Part shown: piece after piece, positions 19,839-27,440 of the stretch
Position numbering within the stretch: position 1 is the first letter of the stretch
Layout: every line of letters starts with the position of its first letter
Assembly: GCF_024171645.1 (NCBI RefSeq)
Contig: NZ_JALKAC010000013.1
Span: 115,173-179,172 of the forward strand
DNA: 64,000 nt
DNA from: Flavobacterium sp. HSC-32F16
Lineage (GTDB): Bacteria > Bacteroidota > Bacteroidia > Flavobacteriales > Flavobacteriaceae
Direction: 5' to 3'
The notes under the pieces: generated by a model
Told to the model about the DNA's origin: nothing
Seen by the model: only the letters and a program-made list of their open reading frames with translations
The model's database searches: none
Program-made: the position numbers and the translations under genes

Positions 19839-21302
19839 CTACTTTCTTCTTTCTTTCAAATCTGTTTCAATTTGAAATTCCATCTTCTTGTCTATTACAT
19901 AAAAGCATAATAGAACGGCGCTTATAATAAACATAAACCCCGGATAAATGCTTATTGAAAGTTTAATACCTTCAACAGCTGCCGGAACCTGATTAACTTC
20001 TTCGGCTACATATCCATATTTAGAAAGAAAAGCCGCGCCTAATGCACTGCCTATACTTATGCCAATTTTTAATCCAAATATCATTGCAGAAAAGACAATA
20101 GCAGTCGCTCTCCGATTGTTTTTCCATTCACTGTAATCAGCCACATCAGCAATCATTGCCCACAATAGCGGAATTGTTACTCCGTATATAAAGCCATGTA
20201 GTAATTGAGTTAAAAACACCATTGCAACAGCAGATCTACTGTAGAAATTAAAGGCAAGAAGAGTCAGGGCAGATAAAAAAATAAAAGAGATATAAACGTT
20301 TCTTTTACCAAAGGAATCTGCCAGAGGTTTTGAAAACATAATTCCGAATATCATAAAAATAATTCCTCCGGCATTAAAAAGACTAAATGCAGAAGTTGGA
20401 GCATCCTTTGGCCAGTGAAAATCTACAAAACCCATTGCGGTTAAGGAATGATTCAGCTGTTCAATAAATGAGATAAAGCCAATATCATTTAAAAAAACAG
20501 TTTGCGCATCTGGATCTAAATAGTATTTAAAGTAAAAAACATACATACCGCCTTTTAAGGATAAAGTTATAAATACCAAAATAGTCACCAATAACATAAC
20601 CAGCCACGGACCATTTTTAGATAAATCCATAAAATCCTGCTTCACCGTTGATTCCTGACTTTTAGAAGGGATAATTCTTTCTTTGGTAGTAAAAAAAGTA
20701 ACCAGAAAGCAAATTACTCCAATAATAGCAAACAATATCATAGTATTTTTAAAACCGACTGCTTTGTCACCGTTTCCTAAAATTAAAACAAATGGAAGTA
20801 AAAGCGACTGAACTATAAATTGAGCAATCATTACCGCTACAAAACGGTAGGAGGAAAGACTGTTTCGTTCTTTCATTTCGCCAGTTAAAACGCCGCTTAA
20901 AGCAACATAGGGTAAATTGTTTGCTGAATAAATCAGTACTAAGAAAAAATAAGTCAGCAATGCATATGTTATCTTACCTGATATACCAAAATCAGGCGTT
21001 AAAAAAGAAAGAACCGCTGCGATTCCAAAAGGTAAAGAAGTCCATAATATCCAAGGCCTGAATTTTCCCCAGCGGGTTTGGGTACGATCAGCAATAACCC
21101 CCATAATGATATTAAAAAAAGCACCAATAAAGCCTCCCGTAAAAATAATTATACTTGCCGTTCCCGCAGGAATTTTATAAACATCGGTATAAAAGAAAGC
21201 CAAAAATGTGAGCAGAGTCTGAAAAATCAAATTCGCTGCAAAATCACCTAAACCGTAACCTATTTTTTCTAGTACAGAAAGTTTTTTCGATGTCTTACTC
21301 AT
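19839..21302 (-). CDS. GPH/MelB-type sugar:cation symporter (MFS)
   Basis: This is a 487-residue inner-membrane transporter with about 12 predicted helices. The GPH-family start motif (KIGYGLGDFAANLIF, residues 11-25) is followed by GVIADRTQTRWGKFRPWIL, which contains the family's D-R-T-x-x-R-W-G-K-x-R-P signature. This branch includes melibiose, glucuronide and xyloside symporters. In this locus it most likely imports xylose-containing oligosaccharides or aldouronates after outer-membrane capture. It is transcribed leftward, away from GH8. The 944-bp divergent region carries two palindromic operators and may control both directions. The exact substrate is inferred. Confidence 0.9.
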   Translation of the reverse strand: MSKTSKKLSVLEKIGYGLGDFAANLIFQTLLTFLAFFYTDVYKIPAGTASIIIFTGGFIGAFFNIIMGVIADRTQTRWGKFRPWILWTSLPFGIAAVLSFLTPDFGISGKITYALLTYFFLVLIYSANNLPYVALSGVLTGEMKERNSLSSYRFVAVMIAQFIVQSLLLPFVLILGNGDKAVGFKNTMILFAIIGVICFLVTFFTTKERIIPSKSQESTVKQDFMDLSKNGPWLVMLLVTILVFITLSLKGGMYVFYFKYYLDPDAQTVFLNDIGFISFIEQLNHSLTAMGFVDFHWPKDAPTSAFSLFNAGGIIFMIFGIMFSKPLADSFGKRNVYISFIFLSALTLLAFNFYSRSAVAMVFLTQLLHGFIYGVTIPLLWAMIADVADYSEWKNNRRATAIVFSAMIFGLKIGISIGSALGAAFLSKYGYVAEEVNQVPAAVEGIKLSISIYPGFMFIISAVLLCFYVIDKKMEFQIETDLKERRK

Positions 21303-21669
21303 AAATATATTCGCTGCTTTTTTAGGCTCTACTTTGTCAGGATATTTTTTTTAAAGTGTTTTTTGCATCACAAAAAAAGCACTTCTTTTTCATTCTTTGT
21401 ATGGAGAATGTTAATGTAAAAATAGCTTGAAAGTTGAAATAAGTGTATCATTTTTGAAGCCTATAATAACATATTTGAAGCATGAGTCTGTTGGAGTAAA
21501 TCTAGTAAATATAAATACCTGTTTTAGTAACGGATTTTAGAAAATAGAAATTTATAAAAGAGATTAAAATTGTATGTCGGCCAATGTTTTTTTGCTCGTA
21601 TTTTGATCGAAAATTTATAAATGAAATAGAGCTCTTTTATATCATATAACTGAATTTGTTTAAAAATAC

Positions 21670-21681
21670 ACAACCAGTTGT
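21670..21681. promoter_or_regulatory. Palindromic operator copy 1
   Basis: ACAACCAGTTGT is an inverted repeat with one central mismatch, 270 bp from the perfect copy at 21940-21951. LacI-family operators typically have this size and a C-G centre. It lies on the symporter side of the region, so it could regulate the symporter or help loop DNA with copy 2. Confidence 0.5.
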
Positions 21682-21939
21682 TTTTGATTAAGAAATAATA
21701 TCCTTTTTTACTGATGCATTTTGTATATAATTACTGAATTACATTGTTTAATGTGCTTTTTTAGTCAGTTTTGAGTTTTTTATACTTCTTTGATAAAACT
21801 AAAAAATTTCGTTTTATTTAATATTTTTTGATCTTACGTAAATAGATTTTTTGTATAATATTTATTTTTATGCTTAAAATAATTAATATAATATTTTTTA
21901 ATTTCAAATTTTACAAATAATTGACAAAAAAAATATCAT

Positions 21940-21976
21940 ACAACCGGTTGTTTTTTAGTTGTTTTGTTTATATTTG
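21940..21976 (+). promoter_or_regulatory. Palindromic operator copy 2 overlapping a promoter
   Basis: ACAACCGGTTGT (21940-21951) is a perfect 12-bp palindrome. Its last bases supply the -33 TTG (21948-21950), which is 18 bp from TATATTTG (21969-21976), a full match to the TAnnTTTG -7 consensus. A repressor on the palindrome would block this promoter. The expected transcript starts near 21983 and runs toward GH8. Confidence 0.65.
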
Positions 21977-22077
21977 TTGTACTACACTTTTTAAATTAGT
22001 GATGAAAACATCTCTATATGATAGAGTTACATAGATAGTATTGTTGAAAAAATTTTGAGTTATGTTAGTTAGTTTTT

Positions 22078-22113
22078 AAAAAGCCGAAAGAGATTGAACT
22101 TTCGGCTTTTTCC
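22078..22113 (+). terminator. Intrinsic terminator inside the GH8 leader
   Basis: The arms AAGCCGAAAG (22081-22090) and CTTTCGGCTT (22099-22108), extended by flanking A/T pairs and followed by T's, form a strong terminator. It lies between the promoter at 21948-21976 and the GH8 start codon, so it would either release a short RNA of about 130 nt or act as an attenuator. A 10-codon ORF (MKTSLYDRVT, 22002-22034) precedes it. Confidence 0.8.
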
Positions 22114-22246
22114 TGAAGAAGCAATGAAATAACTATTTCCTTTAAAAGTTGGGTAAAGTCAGATTAATTTAAAATCAATTTGAGATTAAAACCAATACCG
22201 GATTATATCATTGAAAATTTAAAATAAAAAACCAAAAACAGAAAAT

Positions 22247-23542
22247 ATGATTGTAGATAATACTGTTATAAATGAGCATCTAAAAAAGATCCGATTTTTA
22301 ATATTGATTTTTGCTTTGATTATTCCGGTTTTTGTCATTAGCCAAAACAAAAACAAAACGAATAAATTAGAACTAAAAAGGCCTCACTATCGAAATCTTT
22401 TTAAGGAAGCAGGTTACAGCCAAATTGATATTGATAAGAAATTAAATAAAGCTTATTATGATGTTTTTGAAGGGCCAGACAAAGTTTATTTTGAGGAAGG
22501 CGATTCATTAGGATATGTTTCTGATATTAAAAATAAAGATGCCCGTACCGAAGGAATGTCATACGGAATGATGGTTGCCGTTCAGTTAAATAAAAAAGAG
22601 GTTTTTGACCGTATTTGGCGATGGTCTGTAAAATATATGCAGCATCAGGACGGACCAAGAGAAGGCTATTTTGCCTGGAGTGTAAATCCGCAGACCAAGA
22701 AACAAAATTCTCCTGGTTCTGCTTCAGATGGGGAATTGTATTATATAACTAGTCTGCTTTTTGCTTCTAATAAATGGGGTAATAATACGGGAATAAATTA
22801 TTACAAAGAAGCCAGAAAAATTTTAGATGCGATGTGGAAAAAAGATGGTACCGGAAACATCTATAATATTATAAATACAGAACACAAACAGATTTCCTTT
22901 GTGCCCGAAGGAGGCGGGTACAATTGGACAGATCCTTCTTATCATGTTCCTGCCTTTTATGAAATATGGGCATTATATGCTAAAGACGGGCATGAGCAGT
23001 TTTATAAAGAATGTGCCGATGTTTCTCGCAATTTTTTACATAAAGCCTGTCATCCTGTAACAGGACTAACTTCAGATTATACTGAGTTCAATGGCGATCC
23101 GCATCCAACACCCTGGATGCCTGGCGGATTTCGTTACGATTCCTGGCGTGTTCCTATGAACATTGCAATGGATTACACTTGGTACGGAAAAGATAAAGAA
23201 TGGCAGGAAGATTATGCCAAACGATTTCAAGATTTCTTAAGATCGAAAGGGTTGGACACATATGAAGATCAGTTTAATGTGGATGGAACTACTCCAGAGT
23301 TTATTCTTCAGGCTGGTCCAGTCAAAAAACTAAGACATTCCATTGGTCTGGCAGGAACAGCAGCAACGGCATCATTAGTAAATAAAGATAAAGCAAGTTT
23401 AGATTTTGTTCATGCGGTTTGGAATGCCAAGCTTGAACCTTATGAAGACGGTTACTTTGATCCGTATTACGATGGATTAATGTACCTTTTTAGTTTAATG
23501 CATCTTAGTGGAAACTACCAAATTATAGCGCCAAAAGGTTAA
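22247..23542 (+). CDS. GH8 xylanase, probably reducing-end xylose-releasing exo-oligoxylanase
   Basis: This is a 431-residue GH8 enzyme, an inverting (alpha/alpha)6 barrel. A hydrophobic segment (about 16-32, ending VISQ) acts as the export signal. The catalytic acid is Glu102 in ARTEGMSYGMM and the base is Asp298 in GFRYDSWRV, which fits the subfamily containing Rex-type oligoxylanases. The SPGSASDGE motif near residue 163 is also typical. It would trim xylo-oligosaccharides from the reducing end. It starts a rightward group with the CE1 esterase 27 bp downstream. A regulated promoter and a terminator lie in its long leader. Endo-xylanase activity is an alternative. Confidence 0.9.
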   Translation: MIVDNTVINEHLKKIRFLILIFALIIPVFVISQNKNKTNKLELKRPHYRNLFKEAGYSQIDIDKKLNKAYYDVFEGPDKVYFEEGDSLGYVSDIKNKDARTEGMSYGMMVAVQLNKKEVFDRIWRWSVKYMQHQDGPREGYFAWSVNPQTKKQNSPGSASDGELYYITSLLFASNKWGNNTGINYYKEARKILDAMWKKDGTGNIYNIINTEHKQISFVPEGGGYNWTDPSYHVPAFYEIWALYAKDGHEQFYKECADVSRNFLHKACHPVTGLTSDYTEFNGDPHPTPWMPGGFRYDSWRVPMNIAMDYTWYGKDKEWQEDYAKRFQDFLRSKGLDTYEDQFNVDGTTPEFILQAGPVKKLRHSIGLAGTAATASLVNKDKASLDFVHAVWNAKLEPYEDGYFDPYYDGLMYLFSLMHLSGNYQIIAPKG

Positions 23543-23569
23543 CCAGATTTTAAACTTAAAAATTAAAAT

Positions 23570-24691
23570 ATGAAACAGTATGTAATGGTTGTGTTATGGA
23601 TATTTGTTTTATCAACCTCATTGGGTTTTGCGCAGACAAACCCGAATTCTATTCTGGAAGATTTTAAACCATCGGCATTTAATCAGCCCGGACAGGAATA
23701 TCCAAAAGTAAATTCTCAGGGTTATGCACGATTTCAAATTGCAGCTCCAGAAGCAAAGTCTGTTGTAGTAAGTCTTGGGTTAGGAGGAGCAAAAGGAGGG
23801 ACAGTTCTTGTAAAAGATCAGGATGGTTATTGGAGAGGCACAACAGCCGGCGCAATGGATGAGGGCTTTCATTATTATCATGTCACTGTCGACGGCGGCA
23901 TTTTTAACGATCCGGGAGCACTTAATTTTTTTGGATCTACCCGTTGGGAAAGCGGTATCGAAATCCCGGCGCATGATCAGGATTTTTATGCTCTGAAACA
24001 GGTGCCGCATGGAAATGTACAACAGATTCTTTTTCCTTCAAAAAGCACCAATACTTCGCGCAGAGCTTTTGTTTACACTCCGCCGGGATATCATAAAGAT
24101 AAAAATACCAAATATTCTGTTTTGTATTTACAACATGGCTGGGGAGAAGATGAAACGGCCTGGAGCAATCAGGGACGCGTCAATTTAATTATGGACAATT
24201 TAATTGCCGAAGGTAAAATAAAACCCTTCATTATCGTTATGACTTACGGAATGACAAATGACGTTAAATTTGGCGGTTTGGCAAGTTTTAAAATAGAACC
24301 CTTTCAGACAGTTCTTGTTGATGAGTTAATTCCTTATGTTGATTTAAATTTCCGAACAGTCTCTAATCAGGCCAATCGTGCCATGGCCGGTTTGTCAATG
24401 GGCGGAATGGAAACACATTCTATTACGCTTAATAAACCCGAGGTTTTTTCTCATTATGCACTTCTAAGCGGAGGTATTTACAAACCTGAAGAAATTAAGG
24501 TTAAATCAAAAGTAAAACTGATTTTTATAAGCTGTGGCAGCCGAGAAAAACCAGAAGGTGTACAAACGGCTGTAAAAAACCTGAAAGAGTCAGGTTTTAA
24601 TGCTGTTTCGTATGTTTCAGAAAATACTGGACATGAATTTTTAACCTGGCGCCGAAGCTTTAAAGAATTAGCACCGCTTTTATTTAAATAG
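23570..24691 (+). CDS. CE1-type feruloyl/acetyl xylan esterase with N-terminal CBM48-like domain
   Basis: This is a 373-residue secreted esterase with a signal peptide ending FAQ near residue 22. An Ig-like CBM48/isoamylase-N-type domain (about 40-125) precedes an esterase D-like alpha/beta-hydrolase (about 140-373). The nucleophile is Ser276 in AGLSMGGM, and His355 in NTGHEF completes the triad. Family CE1 proteins of this build remove ferulic or acetyl groups from arabinoxylan. It is 27 bp after GH8 and surely co-transcribed. Feruloyl versus acetyl specificity cannot be told from the sequence. Confidence 0.88.
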   Translation: MKQYVMVVLWIFVLSTSLGFAQTNPNSILEDFKPSAFNQPGQEYPKVNSQGYARFQIAAPEAKSVVVSLGLGGAKGGTVLVKDQDGYWRGTTAGAMDEGFHYYHVTVDGGIFNDPGALNFFGSTRWESGIEIPAHDQDFYALKQVPHGNVQQILFPSKSTNTSRRAFVYTPPGYHKDKNTKYSVLYLQHGWGEDETAWSNQGRVNLIMDNLIAEGKIKPFIIVMTYGMTNDVKFGGLASFKIEPFQTVLVDELIPYVDLNFRTVSNQANRAMAGLSMGGMETHSITLNKPEVFSHYALLSGGIYKPEEIKVKSKVKLIFISCGSREKPEGVQTAVKNLKESGFNAVSYVSENTGHEFLTWRRSFKELAPLLFK

Positions 24692-24899
24692 TAGTTAAAT
24701 TTTTATGTGAATGTAAAATTGTTGACTGGAAAAAAAAGCAAACTTTTCAACTTCTAATTTCTATTTTTCTGCATCATTTTTTTCATAATAGTGCAAAATA
24801 CAACATCTATGGTATTAACTGCCTCAAATTTAGTATCCTGTTTTATCATATAGAGTTATTTTTATTATTTAATAAATATTAACATCTAAACCACAAATT
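24692..24899. other. Spacer before the GH16 gene
   Basis: These 208 bp have no gene. A TGCATCA half-site (24770-24776) is followed by TGCAAAA (24792-24798), 22 bp apart rather than 21, and no matching TAnnTTTG follows at the distance seen at the other operators. It may be a degenerate sensor site; I do not call a promoter. Confidence 0.3.
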
Positions 24900-25814
24900 A
24901 TGAGAAAGTTAAACAGTATTACATTATTACTCGCATGTGTTTTAGGATTTTCTTCCTGCGCTGAAAATTCTGCAACAGAAAAAACATCAGATAAGATGAG
25001 TACAAATGGGAGTACTAAAAAAATTGCCGGAGCTCCCTGGGTAAAACAATTTGAAGATACATTTGATGTAGGCTCCAGTCTCTCACAATGGACAAAAGAA
25101 CAACGTGCCGATTACAATTCCTGGTATTGTGACTATGCCAGTTCAGTGCCTTCCACACAATGGCGGGACGGAAGACAATGTTTGGAAATCAAGACCACAA
25201 AATTAAGTACGTACAAATATCAATCTGGTTTCATTACTTCTAATTATCAATACAAGCCAGAAAATAATACAGAGTACATGCTTTCGGCTAATATTAAATT
25301 AATAGCGATGGATGGCGGGACTTATAAGTCTTTTAAAGATACGTATGGTGCGTGGCCGGCTTTTTGGTCTGTGCAGGGAAATGGATGGCCGACAAAAGGG
25401 GAGATCGATATTATGGAAGGTTATTCGTTTGCGCCTAATGCAAGTCGTTTTACTTCGAATATTTTTTATGGTACTTCAGTTGGAAACAACTTATTAGGAA
25501 ATTCAGCAGAAAGAAATTATCCGTCGAATTTTAATATAGACGGAAATAACGGATGGCATTTATATGAATCTTTTTGGAAAATGCAAAACAACGTAGTTAC
25601 TGTAACCATAAAGGTTGATAATGTAACAGTTGCAACCTATACAAATAGCAGTGTATCGAATCTTAATTTTAATAATTTCGGAACACATTCGGTTATTTTT
25701 AATGTAAATGTGGGTTCAAAAGACTCGAATTTTATAGATCCTAATAAACTAAACTTATTTTCAACCGTAATGATGTGGGTAGATGATGTTACGGTTTACA
25801 AAAGACCAATTTAA
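24900..25814 (+). CDS. GH16 family lipoprotein glucanase-like enzyme
   Basis: This is a 304-residue lipoprotein with lipobox FSSC (Cys20), then one GH16 beta-jelly-roll (about 45-304). The family signature is complete: Glu168, Asp170 and Glu173 in GEIDIMEG, preceded by the AWPAFWSV segment that commonly leads into it. GH16 enzymes cleave beta-1,3/1,4-glucans or galactans and are not standard xylanases. In this xylan locus it may attack mixed-linkage glucan that accompanies arabinoxylan in grass cell walls, or an unknown target. It is 208 bp after the esterase and convergent with GH10. The family call is firm and the substrate open. Confidence 0.85.
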   Translation: MRKLNSITLLLACVLGFSSCAENSATEKTSDKMSTNGSTKKIAGAPWVKQFEDTFDVGSSLSQWTKEQRADYNSWYCDYASSVPSTQWRDGRQCLEIKTTKLSTYKYQSGFITSNYQYKPENNTEYMLSANIKLIAMDGGTYKSFKDTYGAWPAFWSVQGNGWPTKGEIDIMEGYSFAPNASRFTSNIFYGTSVGNNLLGNSAERNYPSNFNIDGNNGWHLYESFWKMQNNVVTVTIKVDNVTVATYTNSSVSNLNFNNFGTHSVIFNVNVGSKDSNFIDPNKLNLFSTVMMWVDDVTVYKRPI

Positions 25815-25914
25815 TATAAACACGAATTACACCAATTAACACTAATTCGTTTGTGAAATTAATTTCGCAAACGAATTTTTAAATTTGTGCTAATTTGTGT
25901 AATTCGTGTTATAA
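25815..25914. repeat. Long imperfect inverted repeat between convergent GH16 and GH10
   Basis: The outer arms AACACGAATTACAC... (from 25819) and ...GTGTAATTCGTGTT (to 25910) can pair over about 45 bases each, with a second strong inner stem AATTCGTTTG / CAAACGAATT. It fills the spacer between two convergent genes and could end transcription from both sides. The motif AACACGAATTACAC is, as I recall, scattered in flavobacterial genomes, so it may also be a copy of a dispersed intergenic repeat. Confidence 0.75.
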
Positions 25915-25920
25915 TAAAAT

Positions 25921-27312
25921 TTAATCTAAACCTTCAAGGAATCCAGTGTGTGAACTTTTGACTGCAAAATTGGAATCGTACAATAAAGGCCAGTCATTTC
26001 CCGGATGATTCAGTTCAGTGCTGTACGGAATCCATGATTCATTATCTTTCATTCCCCAAATTGTTAAGGCGTATTTATTAGCTGCCGGAATTGCATTATA
26101 AATTTTTACCATTTCTTTGTATTTTGCTTTTTGAGCCAGTCTTCTTTCGTTTGTAAAACTAGAAATATCATTAGATTGGTTTACTTGTATATCCAATTCA
26201 GAGACATGAATTTTCAAGCCTTTTGCCACTGCTCTGTTAAGATCAGTTTCTATTTGCGCTTTTGTTGGGCTTAAATAAGTGTTATGCATTTGAAAACCAA
26301 CACCATCAATAACCTTTGCTGTTTTTAGATCCTCCAAAATAGTAAATACTTTGTCTTGTTTTGCAATATTAGTTGAGGTAGCATAATCATTGTAGAATAA
26401 TAATAATGATGTATCACCTGCAGCAATTGCGGCGTTTCTTGCCCATTGAAAACAGTCTTTTACATAGTTTGGTCCCATTCGCTGCAAGAAAATAGTATTT
26501 CTCATGACACCGCCATTGTCATCTACAGCTTCGTTAACCACATCCCAGGATTTTACTTTCCCTGCATAATGCGTAACCACATCTGTAATGTATTTTTTTA
26601 CTTCTGCGGCAAATTCAGCATCAGTACCAGAGAAATCTTTTAGCCATTGCGGCACCGCATTATGCCAAACTAAAGCATGACCATGAACATTGATATTATT
26701 AGCATTTCCATACGCCGCAATTTTATCAGCTGCAGTCCAGTTGTAAACACCGCTTGCAGTCGAAATTTGATCCATTTTCATTTCGTATTCCGCAGAAATA
26801 CTGCTGAATTCATTTCTCAGGATAACATCATAAGGCGTTCCGTTTGTTAGTTGTGAAGCTTTTATAGCCATACCTACAAAAAATGGATTAGCTGATTTAT
26901 TTACTTTTACCTTTAAAAAAGTTGGATCTTCAGGAATGCCGTTAGAGCCGGTAGTAACCACACTAATGACATTAGAATAATCAGAAATTTGGGCTTCTGT
27001 TTTAGCTCTCACTCGGTAATAATATTGTGTTCCCCCGGTCAGGCCTGCTACAACTTCGTTTAAATCTGTAACTTCTTTTGCATTGTAATTTGTGACAAAA
27101 GAAGCAAAATCTTCGGTGGTTGAAACATCCAGAAGATAGGTTTTTGAATTGGAAACATAATTCCATTTTGCTTTAAAACCATTATCGGTTACATCTTTTG
27201 GAGCGTTTGCAACTGGCGTTTCCAGTGTTTCTACAGCGTCATTATCGTCTTTTGAGCACGCATTTAAAAAAAAGACGAGGCTGGTCAGCATTAATAAAAA
27301 TTTAATTTTCAT
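25921..27312 (-). CDS. GH10 endo-beta-1,4-xylanase lipoprotein with N-terminal FN3 domain
   Basis: This is a 463-residue surface lipoprotein: lipobox LNAC (Cys19) followed by SKDDND, an acidic stretch of the kind that directs Bacteroidota lipoproteins to the cell surface. A fibronectin-III domain (about 32-120) spaces the GH10 TIM barrel (about 130-463) from the membrane. The acid/base is Glu261 in VVNEAV and the nucleophile is Glu372 in HVSELDI; HGHALVWH is the conserved GH10 strand-3 motif. It would make the first cuts in xylan for SusC2/SusD2. It lies downstream of the TIG-domain gene, separated by a terminator (27387-27419) and a perfect palindrome just before its start, so its expression may differ from the susCD genes. 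Confidence 0.95.
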   Translation of the reverse strand: MKIKFLLMLTSLVFFLNACSKDDNDAVETLETPVANAPKDVTDNGFKAKWNYVSNSKTYLLDVSTTEDFASFVTNYNAKEVTDLNEVVAGLTGGTQYYYRVRAKTEAQISDYSNVISVVTTGSNGIPEDPTFLKVKVNKSANPFFVGMAIKASQLTNGTPYDVILRNEFSSISAEYEMKMDQISTASGVYNWTAADKIAAYGNANNINVHGHALVWHNAVPQWLKDFSGTDAEFAAEVKKYITDVVTHYAGKVKSWDVVNEAVDDNGGVMRNTIFLQRMGPNYVKDCFQWARNAAIAAGDTSLLLFYNDYATSTNIAKQDKVFTILEDLKTAKVIDGVGFQMHNTYLSPTKAQIETDLNRAVAKGLKIHVSELDIQVNQSNDISSFTNERRLAQKAKYKEMVKIYNAIPAANKYALTIWGMKDNESWIPYSTELNHPGNDWPLLYDSNFAVKSSHTGFLEGLD

Positions 27313-27327
27313 ACTGTTTTTTATTAT

Positions 27328-27354
27328 AGGATATTCTTTTAAAAAGAATATCCT
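27328..27354. repeat. Perfect palindrome in the 5' leader of GH10
   Basis: AGGATATTCTTTT and AAAAGAATATCCT are 13-bp perfect arms around a single central A. The palindrome ends 16 bases before the GH10 start codon (27312, minus strand). It could be an mRNA hairpin affecting translation or stability, or an operator. Confidence 0.6.
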
Positions 27355-27386
27355 TATTTATAGTTTATTTAGTTGCTTTACTTTTT

Positions 27387-27419
27387 AAAAGAGGCTGTAA
27401 TTGAAACAGCCTCTTTTTT
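27387..27419 (-). terminator. Terminator between TIG-domain lipoprotein gene and GH10
   Basis: The arms AAAAGAGGCTGT and ACAGCCTCTTTT form a strong hairpin with T-runs on both strands. It lies 22 bases after the stop of the leftward glycan-binding gene. Partial read-through would lower GH10 expression relative to susCD. Confidence 0.85.
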
Positions 27420-27440
27420 AAAATTTAAAAGTCGATGAAT

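Larger units (their letters stand above)
21303..22246. other. Long AT-rich divergent intergenic region (symporter / GH8)
   Basis: These 944 bp have no convincing gene. They hold two related 12-bp palindromes at 21670-21681 and 21940-21951, a rightward promoter at 21948-21976, and an intrinsic terminator at 22078-22113, still 130 bases before the GH8 start. Single TGCATCA-type half-sites occur at 21364-21370 and 21712-21718 but without a partner 21 bp away. The sequence elsewhere is very AT-rich without further recognisable structure. Confidence 0.6.

Noticed and set aside
21364..21718. Single TGCATCA-type half-sites at 21364-21370 and 21712-21718 in the symporter/GH8 region
   Set aside because: Neither has a partner 21 bp away. 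Several single matches are expected by chance in 64 kb of AT-rich DNA.
21921..21926. TTGACA as an E. coli-like -35 box
   Set aside because: No matching -10 element follows at 16-18 bp, and Bacteroidota promoters do not use this consensus. The TTG-N18-TATATTTG promoter nearby is better supported.
24770..24798. TGCATCA and TGCAAAA upstream of GH16 as a fourth sensor operator
   Set aside because: The spacing is 22 bp rather than 21, the second half-site has two mismatches, and no TAnnTTTG-like element follows at 30-31 bp.
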